DNA from: Siphonodentalium dalli
Taxonomy: Eukaryota; Mollusca; Scaphopoda; Gadilida; Siphonodentaliidae
Assembly (NCBI GenBank): GCA_032622095.1
Contig: CP136064.1
Location: 2,480,001 to 2,544,000 of the forward strand
Reading direction: 5' to 3'
DNA: 64,000 nucleotides
Part shown: positions 11,448 through 22,021 of the stretch, one piece after another
Position numbering within the stretch: the first letter of the stretch is position 1
How the letters are laid out: each line of letters starts with the position of its first letter
Notes under the pieces: generated by a model
Seen by the model: only the letters and a program-made list of their open reading frames with translations
The model's database searches: none
What the model was told of the DNA's origin: nothing
Translations under genes and position numbers: made by a program

Positions 11448-11780
11448 TCTGTAGTCCTGTTCAGAATTTTCCTGTACATATTTACATTTTCGTGTCACAG
11501 AGATAACAAACTTACTAGAAAACTATGGTTTGCCCATCGGAATGTCCCATTTCTGATCTAAAAGCATACTTATCACCGAAGGTTATGGTAACATGTCAAA
11601 AACGAAGTGAAAAACTCCTGGTTGTTTAATCTTCTGCGAGTGCTACAAATCAAATTCAACACACGCTGATACAGCTGATATTGAAAAATCACAATTCAAT
11701 TTTGGAAGAATAATTTGGATTTTGAAGAAAATACTTACCGTTTATTGATGCGCACTGAACAATTATGGATTTAGCAGGAG

Positions 11781-12005
11781 CTTCCGGAAATTTTTCAAAA
11801 TCCCTGTCCCAATGCATTCTCTTATATATGCGTGCATCCCATAGGGAGCCTCGCATAGATAAGAGAATGTATTGGCCTAACAATATTTACCTTGACACTG
11901 TAAGCCAGTACATTCTCTTATCTATGTGAGGCTCCCTATTGGCGACTTGCATATTTAAGAGAATGCGATGGCACATAATCTTTAATGCTGGACCATCAAG
12001 TAAGG
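11781..12005. mobile_element. AATGCATTCTCTTATATATG family MITE (double hairpin)
   Basis: Two successive hairpins built from CCAATGCATTCTCTTATATA / TATATAAGAGAATGCATTGG with GGGAGCCTCGC / GCGAGGCTCCC arms (11810-11876 and 11904-11972). The flanks (AGGAGCTTCCGGAAATTTTT at left, CTTTAATGCTGGACCATC at right) match the copies at 19679 and 56195. The end flanks are partly decayed, so no target duplication is visible. Confidence 0.7.
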
Positions 12006-12221
12006 GATAAGTGTCTTATTTCTCTGAAATTATAACATATATGTAAACAGAACTCCCCTGATGGGACCCCTGCAAAAGAAAACATATATAATCAGAACTC
12101 CCCTGATGGGACCCCCAAGTTGTGTTCACATCACAGAGCTTGGTTAACAGACAAGACGGCAGATTGTGAAATACAGAGATGTCATGATGGGGAAAACACA
12201 AGTGTAAACTACTTCACATTA

Positions 12222-12930
12222 TTACCACTTTAGAGGGCGTTCTCTAGCAGATTAACAGTATTTTACCCTAACAGTAAAAAGCCATAACGCCCGGCATCAA
12301 ACTGGAAGTTATGTGTTAGCGATATTAATGGCCCGCAACGCCCGACATCAAACCAGAAGTTTATGTGTTAACGATATTAATGGCCCGCTTCCGGGTTGCG
12401 ATTTTCTAGGAATCGAATCGGACGCAACCTAATTTCGGAATTTCTGTTAAAACAAGATTATAGTATATTATTAAGAATAAAACTGATATTTTACTGTAGT
12501 AGATGTAATAACAGACCGACAACACATTCAAGGTGAGTAAGTGTTATCTAACAAATGGAATAAATTAGATTTCTGACTGAATTTTCCTTAGATATGGCCT
12601 TATTTTCGTGGTAAATAATATTAATTAGTCATGTGACAATTTGTTTGCAACAAACAGACGACACATGTTTTGAATTATTAAAAGAGTTATTATTTCAGTT
12701 GACATATTGCTGCTTACTCACTCATCTAATCTATGTTCTAGTTTGGGTTTCATTTCAGAGAGTGGTAATAATAGTAATAACATGATTTTGTCGGGCGTTA
12801 GGTTTATTAACGGCCCTCCAGAAATAATTAACAGCCCTCGGGCCATTAAAGGCCCGATACGAAGTCTGTTAATCATTTCTGTTGAGCCGTTAATAAACCA
12901 TTACGCCCTCCAAAATCAAGTTATTGGTAT
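12222..12930. repeat. GGGCGTT/AACGCCC repeat cluster with hairpin and 52-bp duplication
   Basis: ACGCCCGGCATCAAACTGGA (12286) is repeated in diverged form at 12337, giving two 52-bp units that end TATTAATGGCCCGC. At 12789-12918, GGGCGTTAGGTTTATTAACG pairs with CGTTAATAAACCATTACGCC as a foldback with GGGCCATTAAAGGCCCG at the apex. The outer AGAGGGCGTT (12230) and ACGCCCTCCA (12902) may be the ends of one element. A donor-like AAGGTGAGTAAG sits at 12535, but no exon is supported. Confidence 0.55.
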
Positions 12931-12944
12931 ATTAATTTATACAA

Positions 12945-13370
12945 GTCATCATTAATGAAGGATTCAGCTTTATACGTGTCGTCATTAATAAAGAATTCGG
13001 TAATTAAATTTATAAGAGTCATCATTAATAAAGGATTCAGAATTAAATTTATACAAACCTCTATAAAGAATTCATAATTAAAATGAATTTATATGAGTCG
13101 TCATTAAAGGATTCAGAATTAAATTTATACGAGTTGTAAAGAATAAAATATTCAGATTTAAATTTAGATGAGCCATCATTGGAGGATTCAGAATTTAATC
13201 TATATAAGTTGCAATTAATGAAGGATTCACAATTAAATTTATATGAGCCTTCATAAAGTATTCATAATTAAAGTTATACGAGTTGTATTTAAAGGCATCG
13301 TAAATAAATTTATATGATTGTAATAAATAAAGTATTAAGAAGAGTCGTTATTAAAGGACTCGGAATTAAA
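12945..13370. repeat. Degenerate AT-rich tandem array, about 45-bp unit
   Basis: GTCATCATTAATGAAGGATT, then CAGAATTAAATTTATACGAG-like phrases, recur about nine times with variable length and many substitutions. Confidence 0.75.
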
Positions 13371-13596
13371 ATGAAATCCAATGTATCAATATTTTGACAA
13401 TTATACTATGAATTTTAGCATTAGTAATAAAATCTGCATGAACTGCAATATCGAGAAGAGTGAGTAAATCGAATGACCCATACTGACGAGTGAGTAAATA
13501 AGTTATTGGTATTTTGAACATATTTAAAAAAAAATTCCAATATTCCAACCATATAATTACAACTACTTTCGTTTTCGTCGAAATGCGGGCATTTGA

Positions 13597-14013
13597 TTGG
13601 TCGAGAGGCTACCGCGTGACCTGCGTCTATCAGTGCATAGACTTTGCAGTAGACGAGTCACATCGCGTAGTGACACTTTAAGAAAATTGGGCGAGTCTAT
13701 AACCGTCGCCCCACACGACGTCCCCGATGACGCGAAAGCGCGGAATGAGAATTTCATTAGAATTTCAGTGAAAAAACAACTCGAAAACTCAATGTTAGAA
13801 ACATTTGAACAAGTAGTCAATGTCTATATTCCATGTTTCTGCTTCTTATCTACACTATACTATACTTATGTCTGTTCATTTCAGCCGTATTCATGTTTTT
13901 GTAAAGCTCGATTGAACACTCGAAGTTCGTGCCGCGTTTTTTATTTGTCCAATTTTAGAAAAAGCGTCTATGACAACGTGTATAGTTACTGCTGTGAACA
14001 CAGCTTATCATAA
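13597..14013 (+). CDS. Unrecognised ORF, low confidence
   Basis: A 138-codon frame with a more coding-like first half (TVAPHDVPDDAKARNENFIR, then KKQLENSMLETFEQVVN) and a Cys/Tyr/Phe-rich second half that looks random. No domain is recognised. An 80-codon hydrophobic frame follows 28 bp downstream. The pair is followed by a 170-bp tandem duplication and a foldback, so both may belong to a decayed mobile element. Confidence 0.2.
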   Translation: MVERLPRDLRLSVHRLCSRRVTSRSDTLRKLGESITVAPHDVPDDAKARNENFIRISVKKQLENSMLETFEQVVNVYIPCFCFLSTLYYTYVCSFQPYSCFCKARLNTRSSCRVFYLSNFRKSVYDNVYSYCCEHSLS

Positions 14014-14041
14014 ATCAGGCTGATCAACATGGCAAAATTTA

Positions 14042-14284
14042 TTGGAAATAAATAAAATGTGTTACCCGATTACAACCGTTTTAACATTTTTCAGCTTTAT
14101 TACAATGCTAATGACATTTGTCACGAGCACATTATATATGATCAGGGCATTTGTTTACAAATTACATCGGACTGGAGTCTGGACTGGTCTGGAGTTAATA
14201 ATTTTAGCGGAGATCGCGGATTCGACTCTGTGTGTGTTGATAATTATTGGGTTGTTGTTGAGTCATTTTAAACGTAAATCGTAG
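14042..14284 (+). CDS. Small two-helix hydrophobic ORF, unrecognised
   Basis: 80 codons with two predicted membrane segments, roughly residues 8-34 (from PITTVLTFFSFITMLMTF) and 48-72 (LELIILAEI to CVLIIIGLLL), and a basic C-terminus HFKRKS. The start context, AATAAAATGTG, is unremarkable. AT-rich DNA yields such frames by chance, so this remains tentative. Confidence 0.2.
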   Translation: MEINKMCYPITTVLTFFSFITMLMTFVTSTLYMIRAFVYKLHRTGVWTGLELIILAEIADSTLCVLIIIGLLLSHFKRKS

Positions 14285-14348
14285 CCAAACAAGTAATTAT
14301 TTTTATCATGGATTGTTTATTGCTGAAAATTGAAGTTGAAGCGTAAAT

Positions 14349-14688
14349 ATTTATTTTCTGAAAGTTTGCTTGACGAAGATGCTCGTTGACAATTGATTGA
14401 TTGATAGTAGATAGCTGAAAATAAAGTGTTATATTTGTAATTATAAGCCATCAACGTCGTTTTTCGGTTGATCTATGAGCGTATAGACCGATCAGTAGAC
14501 GAATAACATACTTAGTATATTTATTTTCTGAAAGTTTGCTTGACGAAGATGCTCGTTGACAATTGATTGATTGATAGTAGATAGCTGAAAATAAAGTGTT
14601 ATATTTGTAATTATAAGCCATCAACGTCGTTTTTCGGTTGATCTATGAGCGTATAGACCGATCAGTAGACGAATAACATACTTAGTAT
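14349..14688. repeat. Exact 170-bp tandem duplication
   Basis: TTATTTTCTGAAAGTTTGCT at 14351 recurs at 14521, and I found no difference between the two 170-bp units by eye. The duplicated unit includes the left arm of the foldback at 14605-14790. Confidence 0.9.
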
Positions 14689-14790
14689 AATCCGCTTCGC
14701 GGAATTATACAGTATGTTATTCGTCTACTGATCGGTCTATACGCTCATAGATCAACCGAAAAACGACGTTGATGACATATATATTGCAAA
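14605..14790. repeat. Foldback with about 80-bp arms
   Basis: ATCAACGTCGTTTTTCGGTT through AATAACATACT pairs with AGTATGTTATTCGTCTACTG through AACGACGTTGATG. The apex is TAATCCGCTTCGCGGAATTA, itself palindromic. A second copy of the left arm, from the tandem duplication, lies 170 bp upstream. Confidence 0.9.
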
Positions 14791-14989
14791 AGTTGTTAAC
14801 CCTCTAGATTGTGAAGTTCAGACAAATGTGAATGGCTAGTGGCAGGACTGCCCTTGACCATAATCACTGTCCCATCAAGACTACTCTGTAAGCCGCTCAA
14901 CATAGGCATATGTTATTAACCATCAGGCATTGCCCAGCGGTTGATTAAGGTCTGAAAGGTCAATAGAAGCCGATACTTAAATAAAATAT

Positions 14990-15200
14990 ATCTAAGTCTA
15001 AAAGGCAAATAACTCTACTATTATTAGGCTCATAATAAGAAAGTTCCAAGTCTAAAAGATAGATAGGCTATAACGAAATATGTTAAGTCTAAAAAGGAAA
15101 ACAGTTCTCTTTTAAAATTAGGCCATGGTGAAATATTTTTAAGCTTGAAAAGAGAAACAACTTTAAACTTAGGTCTTAATAAATTATTTCTAAGTTCAAT
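14990..15200. repeat. Degenerate AAGTCTAAAAG repeats
   Basis: AAGTCTAAAAGGCAAATAAC-like phrases recur about every 55-60 bp five times with heavy divergence. Confidence 0.5.
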
Positions 15201-15423
15201 AAATAGTCTAATTTGAAAACTAATGGAAAGACAGGAAAGCTGAGAAATATATTTGGTCCTCAGGAATGTCTATGGGTTCTGTGATGTTTCAGCTGCTCTA
15301 TGAATGTGCCAACTATTGAAAACTTACTCCATAACAGAATCTAAAGACATCCCAAAGGATAAAATATAAAAGCTAAAGTCACCAGAAACTAACTCTAGTC
15401 ATCCTGAAACAAATAGCATGATA

Positions 15424-16401
15424 AATGAAAGTATCAATTACACTGTATCTCAACTTGGAAAGGGACTAATTTCATGTGTTACAATGTTGCCGAATGACCC
15501 CAAAAAGACTCGTTCCCATTTACATGTCATTGTTAACATCCAGTACAAATTTCATGATGATCTGACAAAAGATACGACCTGTAGCTTGAGTCAAAGGATT
15601 TGAATGACCCCAAAAGGACTCATTCCCATCTACATGTCATTGTTAACACCCATGACAAATTTCATGAAGATTTGACCAAAGCTACGACCTGTAGCCCGCG
15701 CCAAAGGATTTAGTCAGGCAAAGAGCAAAATCCAAGATGGCTGCTGGTGGCCATGTTTTATGGCTGAATTACCCCAAGATGACTCGTTCCCATCTACGTG
15801 TCATTGTTAACATCCATGACATTTCATGGAGATCTGACCAAAACTATGACCTGTAGCCCATGCCAAAGGATTCAGTCATGCAAAGAGTAAAATCCAAGAT
15901 GGCTGCTAGCGGCCATGTTTTTTGGCCGAACGACCCCAAAATGACTTGTTCTAGTCTACATATCAATATTAACATCCATGACAAATTTCATGATCATCAG
16001 ACGATCAGTACGACCTGTAGCCCGTGCCAATGGATTGAATTTTGAAATCCAAGATGGCTGCTGGTGGCCATGTATTTTTGCCAAATTACCTCAAAATTAC
16101 TTTTTCCCATCTATATGTCAATGACAAATTTCATAAAGATCAGACCAAAGGTACGATCTGTAGCCCGTGCCTAAGATCCAAGATGGCTGCTGGCAGCCAT
16201 GTTCTTTGGACGAACGACCCCAAAATGACTCATTACCATCTTCATGTCAATATGAACATCCATGACAAATTCCATAATGATCAGACAAGCAGTACGACCT
16301 GTAGCCAGCGCCAAAGGAAATTGTTGACAGACACACACACACAGACACGACAGACGCCAACCCATGGCAATAGCTTAAACTTACAAAGTAAGTTGAGCTA
16401 A
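15424..16401. mobile_element. TIR-bounded minisatellite element, copy A
   Basis: Left end AATGAAAGTATCAATTACAC then TATCTCAACTT; right end GTAAGTTGAGCTAA. The interior is a series of diverged units of about 164 bp, each with AAATCCAAGATGGCTGC, GGCCATGTTTTTTGGCCGAA, TGACCCCAAAATGACTCGTT and CGACCTGTAGCCCGCGCCAA in that order. The tail is ACACACACACAGACACG then CCATGGCAATAGC. Long frames inside (for example 16042-16401) are read-through of the repeat; 164 is not a multiple of 3, so the unit is not coding. Confidence 0.85.
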
Positions 16402-16454
16402 ATATATGGAAAATACAAGTAAAACTGTGCAGAAGCATATCAAATACCTAGACT

Positions 16455-16740
16455 GCCCAGGTCGCTAACCACTTAACTAAGCTAGGGAGCATGTTTCATT
16501 CGGTATAGCATTCTAAACTCCCAACAAATAAGTATCGCAGTCAGGGTACAAAAAGTGCAAGGCCTCCAATGCACAATAAAATAAACTCCCATTCTGAATA
16601 TCAACCATTGTTAAAGCGCGACTACGTCCATCTCTGACCCTAGACTGCCCAGGACGCTAACCACTGAACTAAGCTGGGGAGCATGCTTCATCCGACATAG
16701 CATACAGGGCTCCCAACAAATTAATACGGCAGTCAGGGTA
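16455..16740 (-). repeat. Two tRNA-like SINE pieces
   Basis: On the minus strand both copies (about 16455-16550 and 16640-16740) contain AGCTTAGTTCAGTGGTTAGC, close to a tRNA A box, followed by CCTGGGCAGTCTAGGGTC; a B box is not clear. They are diverged direct repeats separated by about 185 bp. Confidence 0.4.
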
Positions 16741-16899
16741 AAACAGAGCAAAATACCTCTCAGACAGGGAAAGCTTCAAGTACATCAAGGGCTTCATCAG
16801 GGTTTCTGCTTGGGGGAGAAAGGGACCCATACATTTACACTCTGGGGAGGTGGATTCCAGTCCATGAAACAAACTGCCAATATCTAGTAAATCAGATAG

Positions 16900-17215
16900 T
16901 TTAAAAAGGTCAATAACACAGATACCTTTCTTAAAAGGTCTCAAATAAAATTCTATAAGACAATGAAATGTATCCCACCACCAGATTATCACCCGATTAA
17001 GTTCATTGATTTATAAAGGTCAGTAACTCAGATAAAACCTTTCTTAAAAGGTCTCAAATAAAACGCCAAAAGACAATGAAATGTGTCCCACCACTGGATT
17101 ATCACCCGATTAAGTTCACGGATTTATAAAGGCCATTAACTCAGAAACCTTTCTTAAAAGGTCTCATTAAAACACCAGAAGACAATGAAATGTATCCCAC
17201 CACCAGATTATTTAA
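16900..17215. repeat. About 110-bp tandem repeat, three copies
   Basis: GACAATGAAATGTATCCCAC occurs at 16959, 17072 and 17181 with the intervening AACCTTTCTTAAAAGGTCTC also repeated; the periods are 113 and 109 bp. Confidence 0.85.
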
Positions 17216-18204
17216 AGGGAAATAAACAAACAAAGTAGGCATGATTAGGGGAGGGGAGGGTGAGGACCCCCTTCTGGTTTACAGTAGCAGAAACCCTGTT
17301 CCATGATAGCTGTTAACAGATATACCTCCACCGAGTCAGAATACCCCAAAAACACTCTCATCCACACTGATTATCCTATCCCGCTCCAGTGACGAGATGC
17401 CAGCAATTCTAGAATCATTCATATCTTATACTCAATTCATTTATATTCATCATGTGTCATCAAGATTGAAGACTCAATATTTGACACTAATACAATCTAG
17501 GCAACATATCCTGTTTACAACAATATATAACACACATATATAATATATACTACTTTATGAAAGTTTGGCCACAGCTGCCCTGGTGTGATACCACCACTAT
17601 GATTATAATACTATATACTCATAGTGGTGACATCACACCAGGGAACCTGTGAGTTCGACTCTACAGCTGAGTAGGAGAGACCCCTTTCTGACTACCATTT
17701 AGTTGAACATAATATTATTTGTCCATCCATCATGCGGCTTTGTTCAGTTTGATGGGTTCATTGAGAGTGAATACATGTTTACTGATAAATCATTGGTTTA
17801 CTGGAGCATCAGTGTTTATAAACAATGATTCTAGAGTTGCTGGAATCCTCTAACTGGGGAATTGCAGATAATCAATATAAGATACTCGACTTCTATGACC
17901 CGACCCCGGTGATGGTACTGCAGATGTATGCAGAGATGCTCTGACTTCTGTGAAATTGCGATGGTACTGCATGTATATCTGTCATGGATGCCTTGATGTC
18001 AACGTGCCCTGAAAATAAACAAGTACATAGTATCAACTAATTATGGGATAAACATACTCTAAAACACTTTTTATCGGAATTACATGGCTTGAATTAATCA
18101 TACTTTAAGTTTACAATACCTAATAATTTAGTGATGTATTGTCCTTGAACGTGTTGCTGTAGTTTGCAAAAATAAATGCCTGACATCAAGGTGTGGAATA
18201 AAAT
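17216..18204. other. Intergenic or intronic; one 30-bp foldback
   Basis: CCCTGGTGTGATACCACCAC at 17578 pairs with its complement ending at 17643 around an AT-rich loop. On the minus strand, TTTATTTTCAG near 18013 is acceptor-like and is followed by about 40 open codons, but no coding content is recognised. Confidence 0.45.
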
Positions 18205-18350
18205 AGAAACTAACCTTTTAATTCAGATCGTAAACGGTGTATGGTAAAATGTTAGAAACTAACCTTTTAATTCATATCGTAAACGGCGTATGATAAAATG
18301 TTAGAAACTAACCTTTTAATCCATATTGTAAATGCTTCTGCATCAATTTG
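18205..18350. repeat. 49-bp tandem repeat, three copies
   Basis: AGAAACTAACCTTTTAATTC starts at 18205, 18254 and 18303, and once more, isolated, at 18557. Confidence 0.85.
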
Positions 18351-18569
18351 GTTCACCAAATATGATTAAAACACACATAATTAATGCATGAAAGTCCCAA
18401 TGTGGAGAATGATCAACCATAGAAAATTCAGTCTAGATCAGTAAGCGACGTAATGTCAATGACGTCATGGGAAATGACATAATTCACTAGTGACATTATC
18501 ATTAATTAACAGCATTTTCAATGAAAATGCATGAAAATGCATAGCAGTGTAATAATAGAAACTAACCTT

Positions 18570-18631
18570 TTAATTCAAATCATAATCGGGGATCCTCCCT
18601 GTCAGAGAATTCCGCACTTTCTTCACGACTC
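18570..18631 (-). CDS. Candidate terminal exon end, very tentative
   Basis: On the minus strand a strong acceptor (TGATTTTTTTGTCTTATCCAG) is followed by one frame with 19 open codons (VVKKVRNSLTGRIPDYDLN) and a TAA at 18572-18570; an AAAAGGTTAGT donor-like site follows. The other two frames close sooner. The polypyrimidine tract lies about 25 bp from the end of the TTAA-flanked element. No homologue is recognised. Confidence 0.2.
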
Positions 18632-18671
18632 CTGGATAAGACAAAAAAATCAATGATTGATTGATTGGGGT

Positions 18672-19532
18672 TTAACACGTTCGCTGCCACTACGTAGTAA
18701 ACGGTTCCGTGGGGACTGCTATTACGAGTTAACTCGTAGTAATGTTCATACCACATAAATAATAACACAATCCGCAAGCAATGTTGGTGCATGTGCCAAT
18801 ACATGCCCAACGATCCCATTGATCAATTTTATATGTATAATTTACGATGGCTTGAGATACAACGATTCACACAGCGTGAACAGGGGGTGGGGTCCAGATA
18901 GCAATCTTGGTAGGATACTCCAATTCACCAGGACCTCTTCTGTACGTCCCTGAACCATGAGGTACATGTGCAACTAGACCATTCCCGGACACATTGTGTA
19001 TATATAAATGAATTGTCTATCAAATCTGGGTCAAATGAAAGATTAAACGTGTTATAAAGCTCCTACGAGATAACTCGTAGTCGGCACCTGGGATGAAACT
19101 CACCAGTGGTCATCGCTGGTGCCAGCTATGAGTTATCTCGTAGGTAAATACATATTATGTTTTTGACGCCTTATTCGACGTAGTCTGTACCAATTATCAT
19201 ATATAAATTCATTTACCATGTCTTACATACGATATGCTTGTGCATGTATAGCACTCTTCGTCATCTAAGACACTGACAACGTAATTGTAGTTACCTACGA
19301 GATAACTCGTAGCTGGCACCAGGAATGAAACGTTAATAAATTCCGTCCCAGGTGCTGACTACGAGTTATCTCGTAGTAGTCTTATAACATGTTTCAGCAT
19401 CATATGACCCGATATTGGTCGAACCATTACTCATACATACGAAAAATATCATCTACTATCGACAAAACATCAAATCCCATGGTGGCATATGGGATGGAAT
19501 TACCCATTGGTTTTCGGCAGTGAACGTGTTAA
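18672..19532. mobile_element. TTAA-flanked (piggyBac-like) MITE with internal palindromes
   Basis: TTAA at 18672-18675 and 19529-19532 flanks TIRs CACGTTCGCTGCC and GGCAGTGAACGTG (12 of 13 matched). The 853-bp interior has no transposase. It contains perfect palindromes CTACGAGATAACTCGTAG at about 19064 and 19292, each paired with TACGAGTTATCTCGTAG downstream to make a larger foldback around GGCACC.../...GGTGC. A related CTACGTAGT / ACGAGTTAACTCGT pair lies at 18690-18742. Confidence 0.85.
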
Positions 19533-19678
19533 CTTCGTTTTAGCAACAAAGCCATATCACGACGAGAAAAAATCAATGAAGAATTCACAAAACCATTGAT
19601 TAATTGAAGAAGACTCGGTATTTGTAAATATAGTGCATCTTAGAGGATGTTGATAGATTATATTAAAACTAAATATTA

Positions 19679-19943
19679 TTAACCATTCCATGACAGCAGT
19701 TTCCTGAAATTTTGCGAAAACCCTGTGCTAATGCATTCTCTTATAATTATGCGAGTCCCCCATAGGGAGCCTCACTTATATAAGAGAATATATTGACCTA
19801 AAAATATTTACCTCAACTTTGTAAGCCAGTGCATTCTCTTATATATGCGAGGCTCCATATGGGAGACTGACATATGTAAGAGAATACACTGGCACAGTTT
19901 CTTTAATGCTGAACCAGCATAGCTCCCATCATGAAAGGGTAAA
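19679..19943. mobile_element. AATGCATTCTCTTATATATG family MITE, most complete copy
   Basis: Begins TTAACCATTCCATGACAGC and ends TCATGAAAGGGTAAA, inverted ends with a degraded TTAA/TAAA target. Between them are two hairpins of the AATGCATTCTCTTATATATG / GGGAGCCTCGC type, then CTTTAATGCTGAACCAGC. This copy defines the ends of the family seen at 11781, 43213, 46545 and 56195. Confidence 0.75.
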
Positions 19944-20070
19944 CCATTTCGATACTAAATGGATTTCCCCATCCAATTATAACTGTATACATTGAAGTAG
20001 TCTATTATTGGGGTGTTCACAAACATTGAGCAGATGACAAACAGATAACAAGTGATTAAGGATACCTATT

Positions 20071-20508
20071 TATTCCACACCCATTGACGTGAGTCACATG
20101 TATTCAATGGAATCCCAGCCATTGAATACATAGTAGTGTATACCTCTAGTGGAATACAAGCCGGAACTATTCTTGTTGACGTTGTTGCCAAGAAAGATGA
20201 CGTACATTACGTCGATCATCCGCTTCCGGTGATCCCCCCATAATTACTGGTTATTTGTCACAATATAGGTAGCTATAGTAACAATGGAGGTGCTATTCAT
20301 GGATTGAACTTATCTGACTGAACAGTGTAGAATAAATACAGAACACAACTTGCATCATAATCTCGAATCTTTTATCGAACTCGTTGCGGACGGCGCAAAG
20401 TTATATTTCGCTTGAGCTACGCTCTCGCGAAATATATCCTTGCGCCATCCGCAACTCATTCGATAAAAGAGTCTCGATTAAGATGCGCATTGTGTTTTGT
20501 CTATTTAT
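20071..20508. repeat. 430-bp interspersed repeat, copy 2
   Basis: Direct copy of 8401-8829, with the same terminal hairpin (about 20328-20508; apex GCTTGAGCTACGCTCTCGCG). It ends CTATTTATTATACGCTCAAC, a phrase also found at the end of the foldback at 43887-44062. Confidence 0.8.
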
Positions 20509-20698
20509 TATACGCTCAACAGTGAATTATAGAAAAAAACGCGTTTCTATAAACATGTTATCACCCAGAAGGGGATATAGAAGAATATGCTTTCACACTA
20601 GCTCATGCTTGCGACCGATTCACTTGCGTGTACCGATACTGTTTTCGGTTTGTACTGTTGAAGAAGGACAAAGTGAAAGAACCCATTGTGATATTCTA

Positions 20699-22019
20699 AG
20701 GCCAAAAAAAAAAGATTCTATGTTTCCGTACATCGACCGACCCTAAAAATAACCCGCCGACCCTAATCTTTTTATTGATATTTTGAGAAAAAGTCAAAAT
20801 ATTCTAAAAAAAAAAAAAACATTTTTTTTTTCACTGTTTTTACCACTGATGCTCATAAATATTGATGAACATTAGTGTGCAAAACACATGATTTCTAACA
20901 TATGCCTGTGAAAAGTGACCATGAAGTGACAGTTGTCTCAAAAGCCCCACGTGTGTGATGGGTTGTTGATTGATGGGCATTAATTTTTCAATTTGAATTT
21001 CATGAGAGTGGATCTCATGCCTGCTTTACCTGTATGCCTTGCTTGGGACTTATGGAACATACTCATGGGTTCCAAATAAACATGCACGCACATTTAATAT
21101 TTTCTTGGGAAATTTCCTCCCTGCACAGTGCTTATTTGAGTCTGCAAGTTTATTAATTTTGAGGCTATGAAAATTGAAATCAGCACAAACTCAAGATTTC
21201 TATATGATTCTGATACTAAATTGAGGAGCTTGTAACTGTATGCATGTACATATTCAAATATATGGCATACATGTGAACATTTAAATATTGAATAAAACAC
21301 TACATGACACATACTATGTTGATTCCTATGCTTGATCTACATTTACTATAAATTTTTTAACTATAGTTGATGTTTTGCTCAGAGTTTCCACTGTGCTATT
21401 ATAAACTTTCAATGGAATTTTTCCCCTGCACTATTATTTGGGCCTGCACTTTTATTTGGGCCTGCACTTTTATTTGGAGCCCGAGAGTACTGGTAGGAGC
21501 ACTATCAACAGACATGGTGTGTGTATCTGTATATATACATGTATATACAGGTTATCACCACATATGTTAGGGGTACAGCTACTGTTTCCAAAAAACAGGC
21601 ATGCTAGGTTGGGTGTACTGGCTACCTCCAGACAATGGGATGTAGTCGTCCCAATACAAGTAAGGTATAATGGCGGTATTATGGGTAAAATTCTTATAAA
21701 AGTTAGTGACATCAATTTCGTACCAAGTTTATAGCCAAATTTATGAAAATGTGGTATGTGAATAATAAATAACATACTTAAGCATGAAGTAAGTTTGATC
21801 TTTCATCAATCTTAATGTCTATTTCCACTGTGTTTATCAAGTAATACTTTCCCCACAACACAAGTTGGCATTTTATGTCACTTCGGTCGAGGTAATTCAA
21901 TATTTCTGCAGCTGGATACAAAATATCAAAATAAAATAAAAAAAATAAAATTTCCCTACCTACCTACCCTAATTTTTTCACTCCGTTATCGGAAACATAC
22001 AATCTTTTTTTTTTGGCCT
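20699..22019. mobile_element. AGGCCAAAAAAAAAAGATT-ended element containing a nested MITE
   Basis: Left end AGGCCAAAAAAAAAAGATTC then TATGTTTCCG; the right end is its complement (CGGAAACATACAATC then GGCCT). Subterminal GACCGACCCT and ACCTACCTACCCT also mirror each other. A second element (21060-21489) is nested inside. No transposase frame is seen. The right end stops 2 bp before the Helitron-like element at 22022. Confidence 0.7.
21060..21489. mobile_element. Nested MITE, TACTC-type TIR
   Basis: TACTCATGGGTTCCAAATAA at the left, complement of TACTCTCGGGCTCCAAATAA at the right. CCTGCACTTTTATTTGGG is repeated next to the right end. Same family as 9069, 56811 and 59416. Confidence 0.75.
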
Positions 22020-22021
22020 AA

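Noticed and set aside
12360-12545. Possible non-coding first exon ending AAG/GTGAGT
   Set aside because: Lies in a duplicated repeat and no partner exon was found.
16042-16401. 119-codon frame with repeated KMAAGGHVFWPNDPK-like peptides, also at 27827-28236 and 38876-39841
   Set aside because: It is translation of the 164-bp minisatellite; the period is not a multiple of three, so the frame is lost in each unit, and there is no conserved protein.
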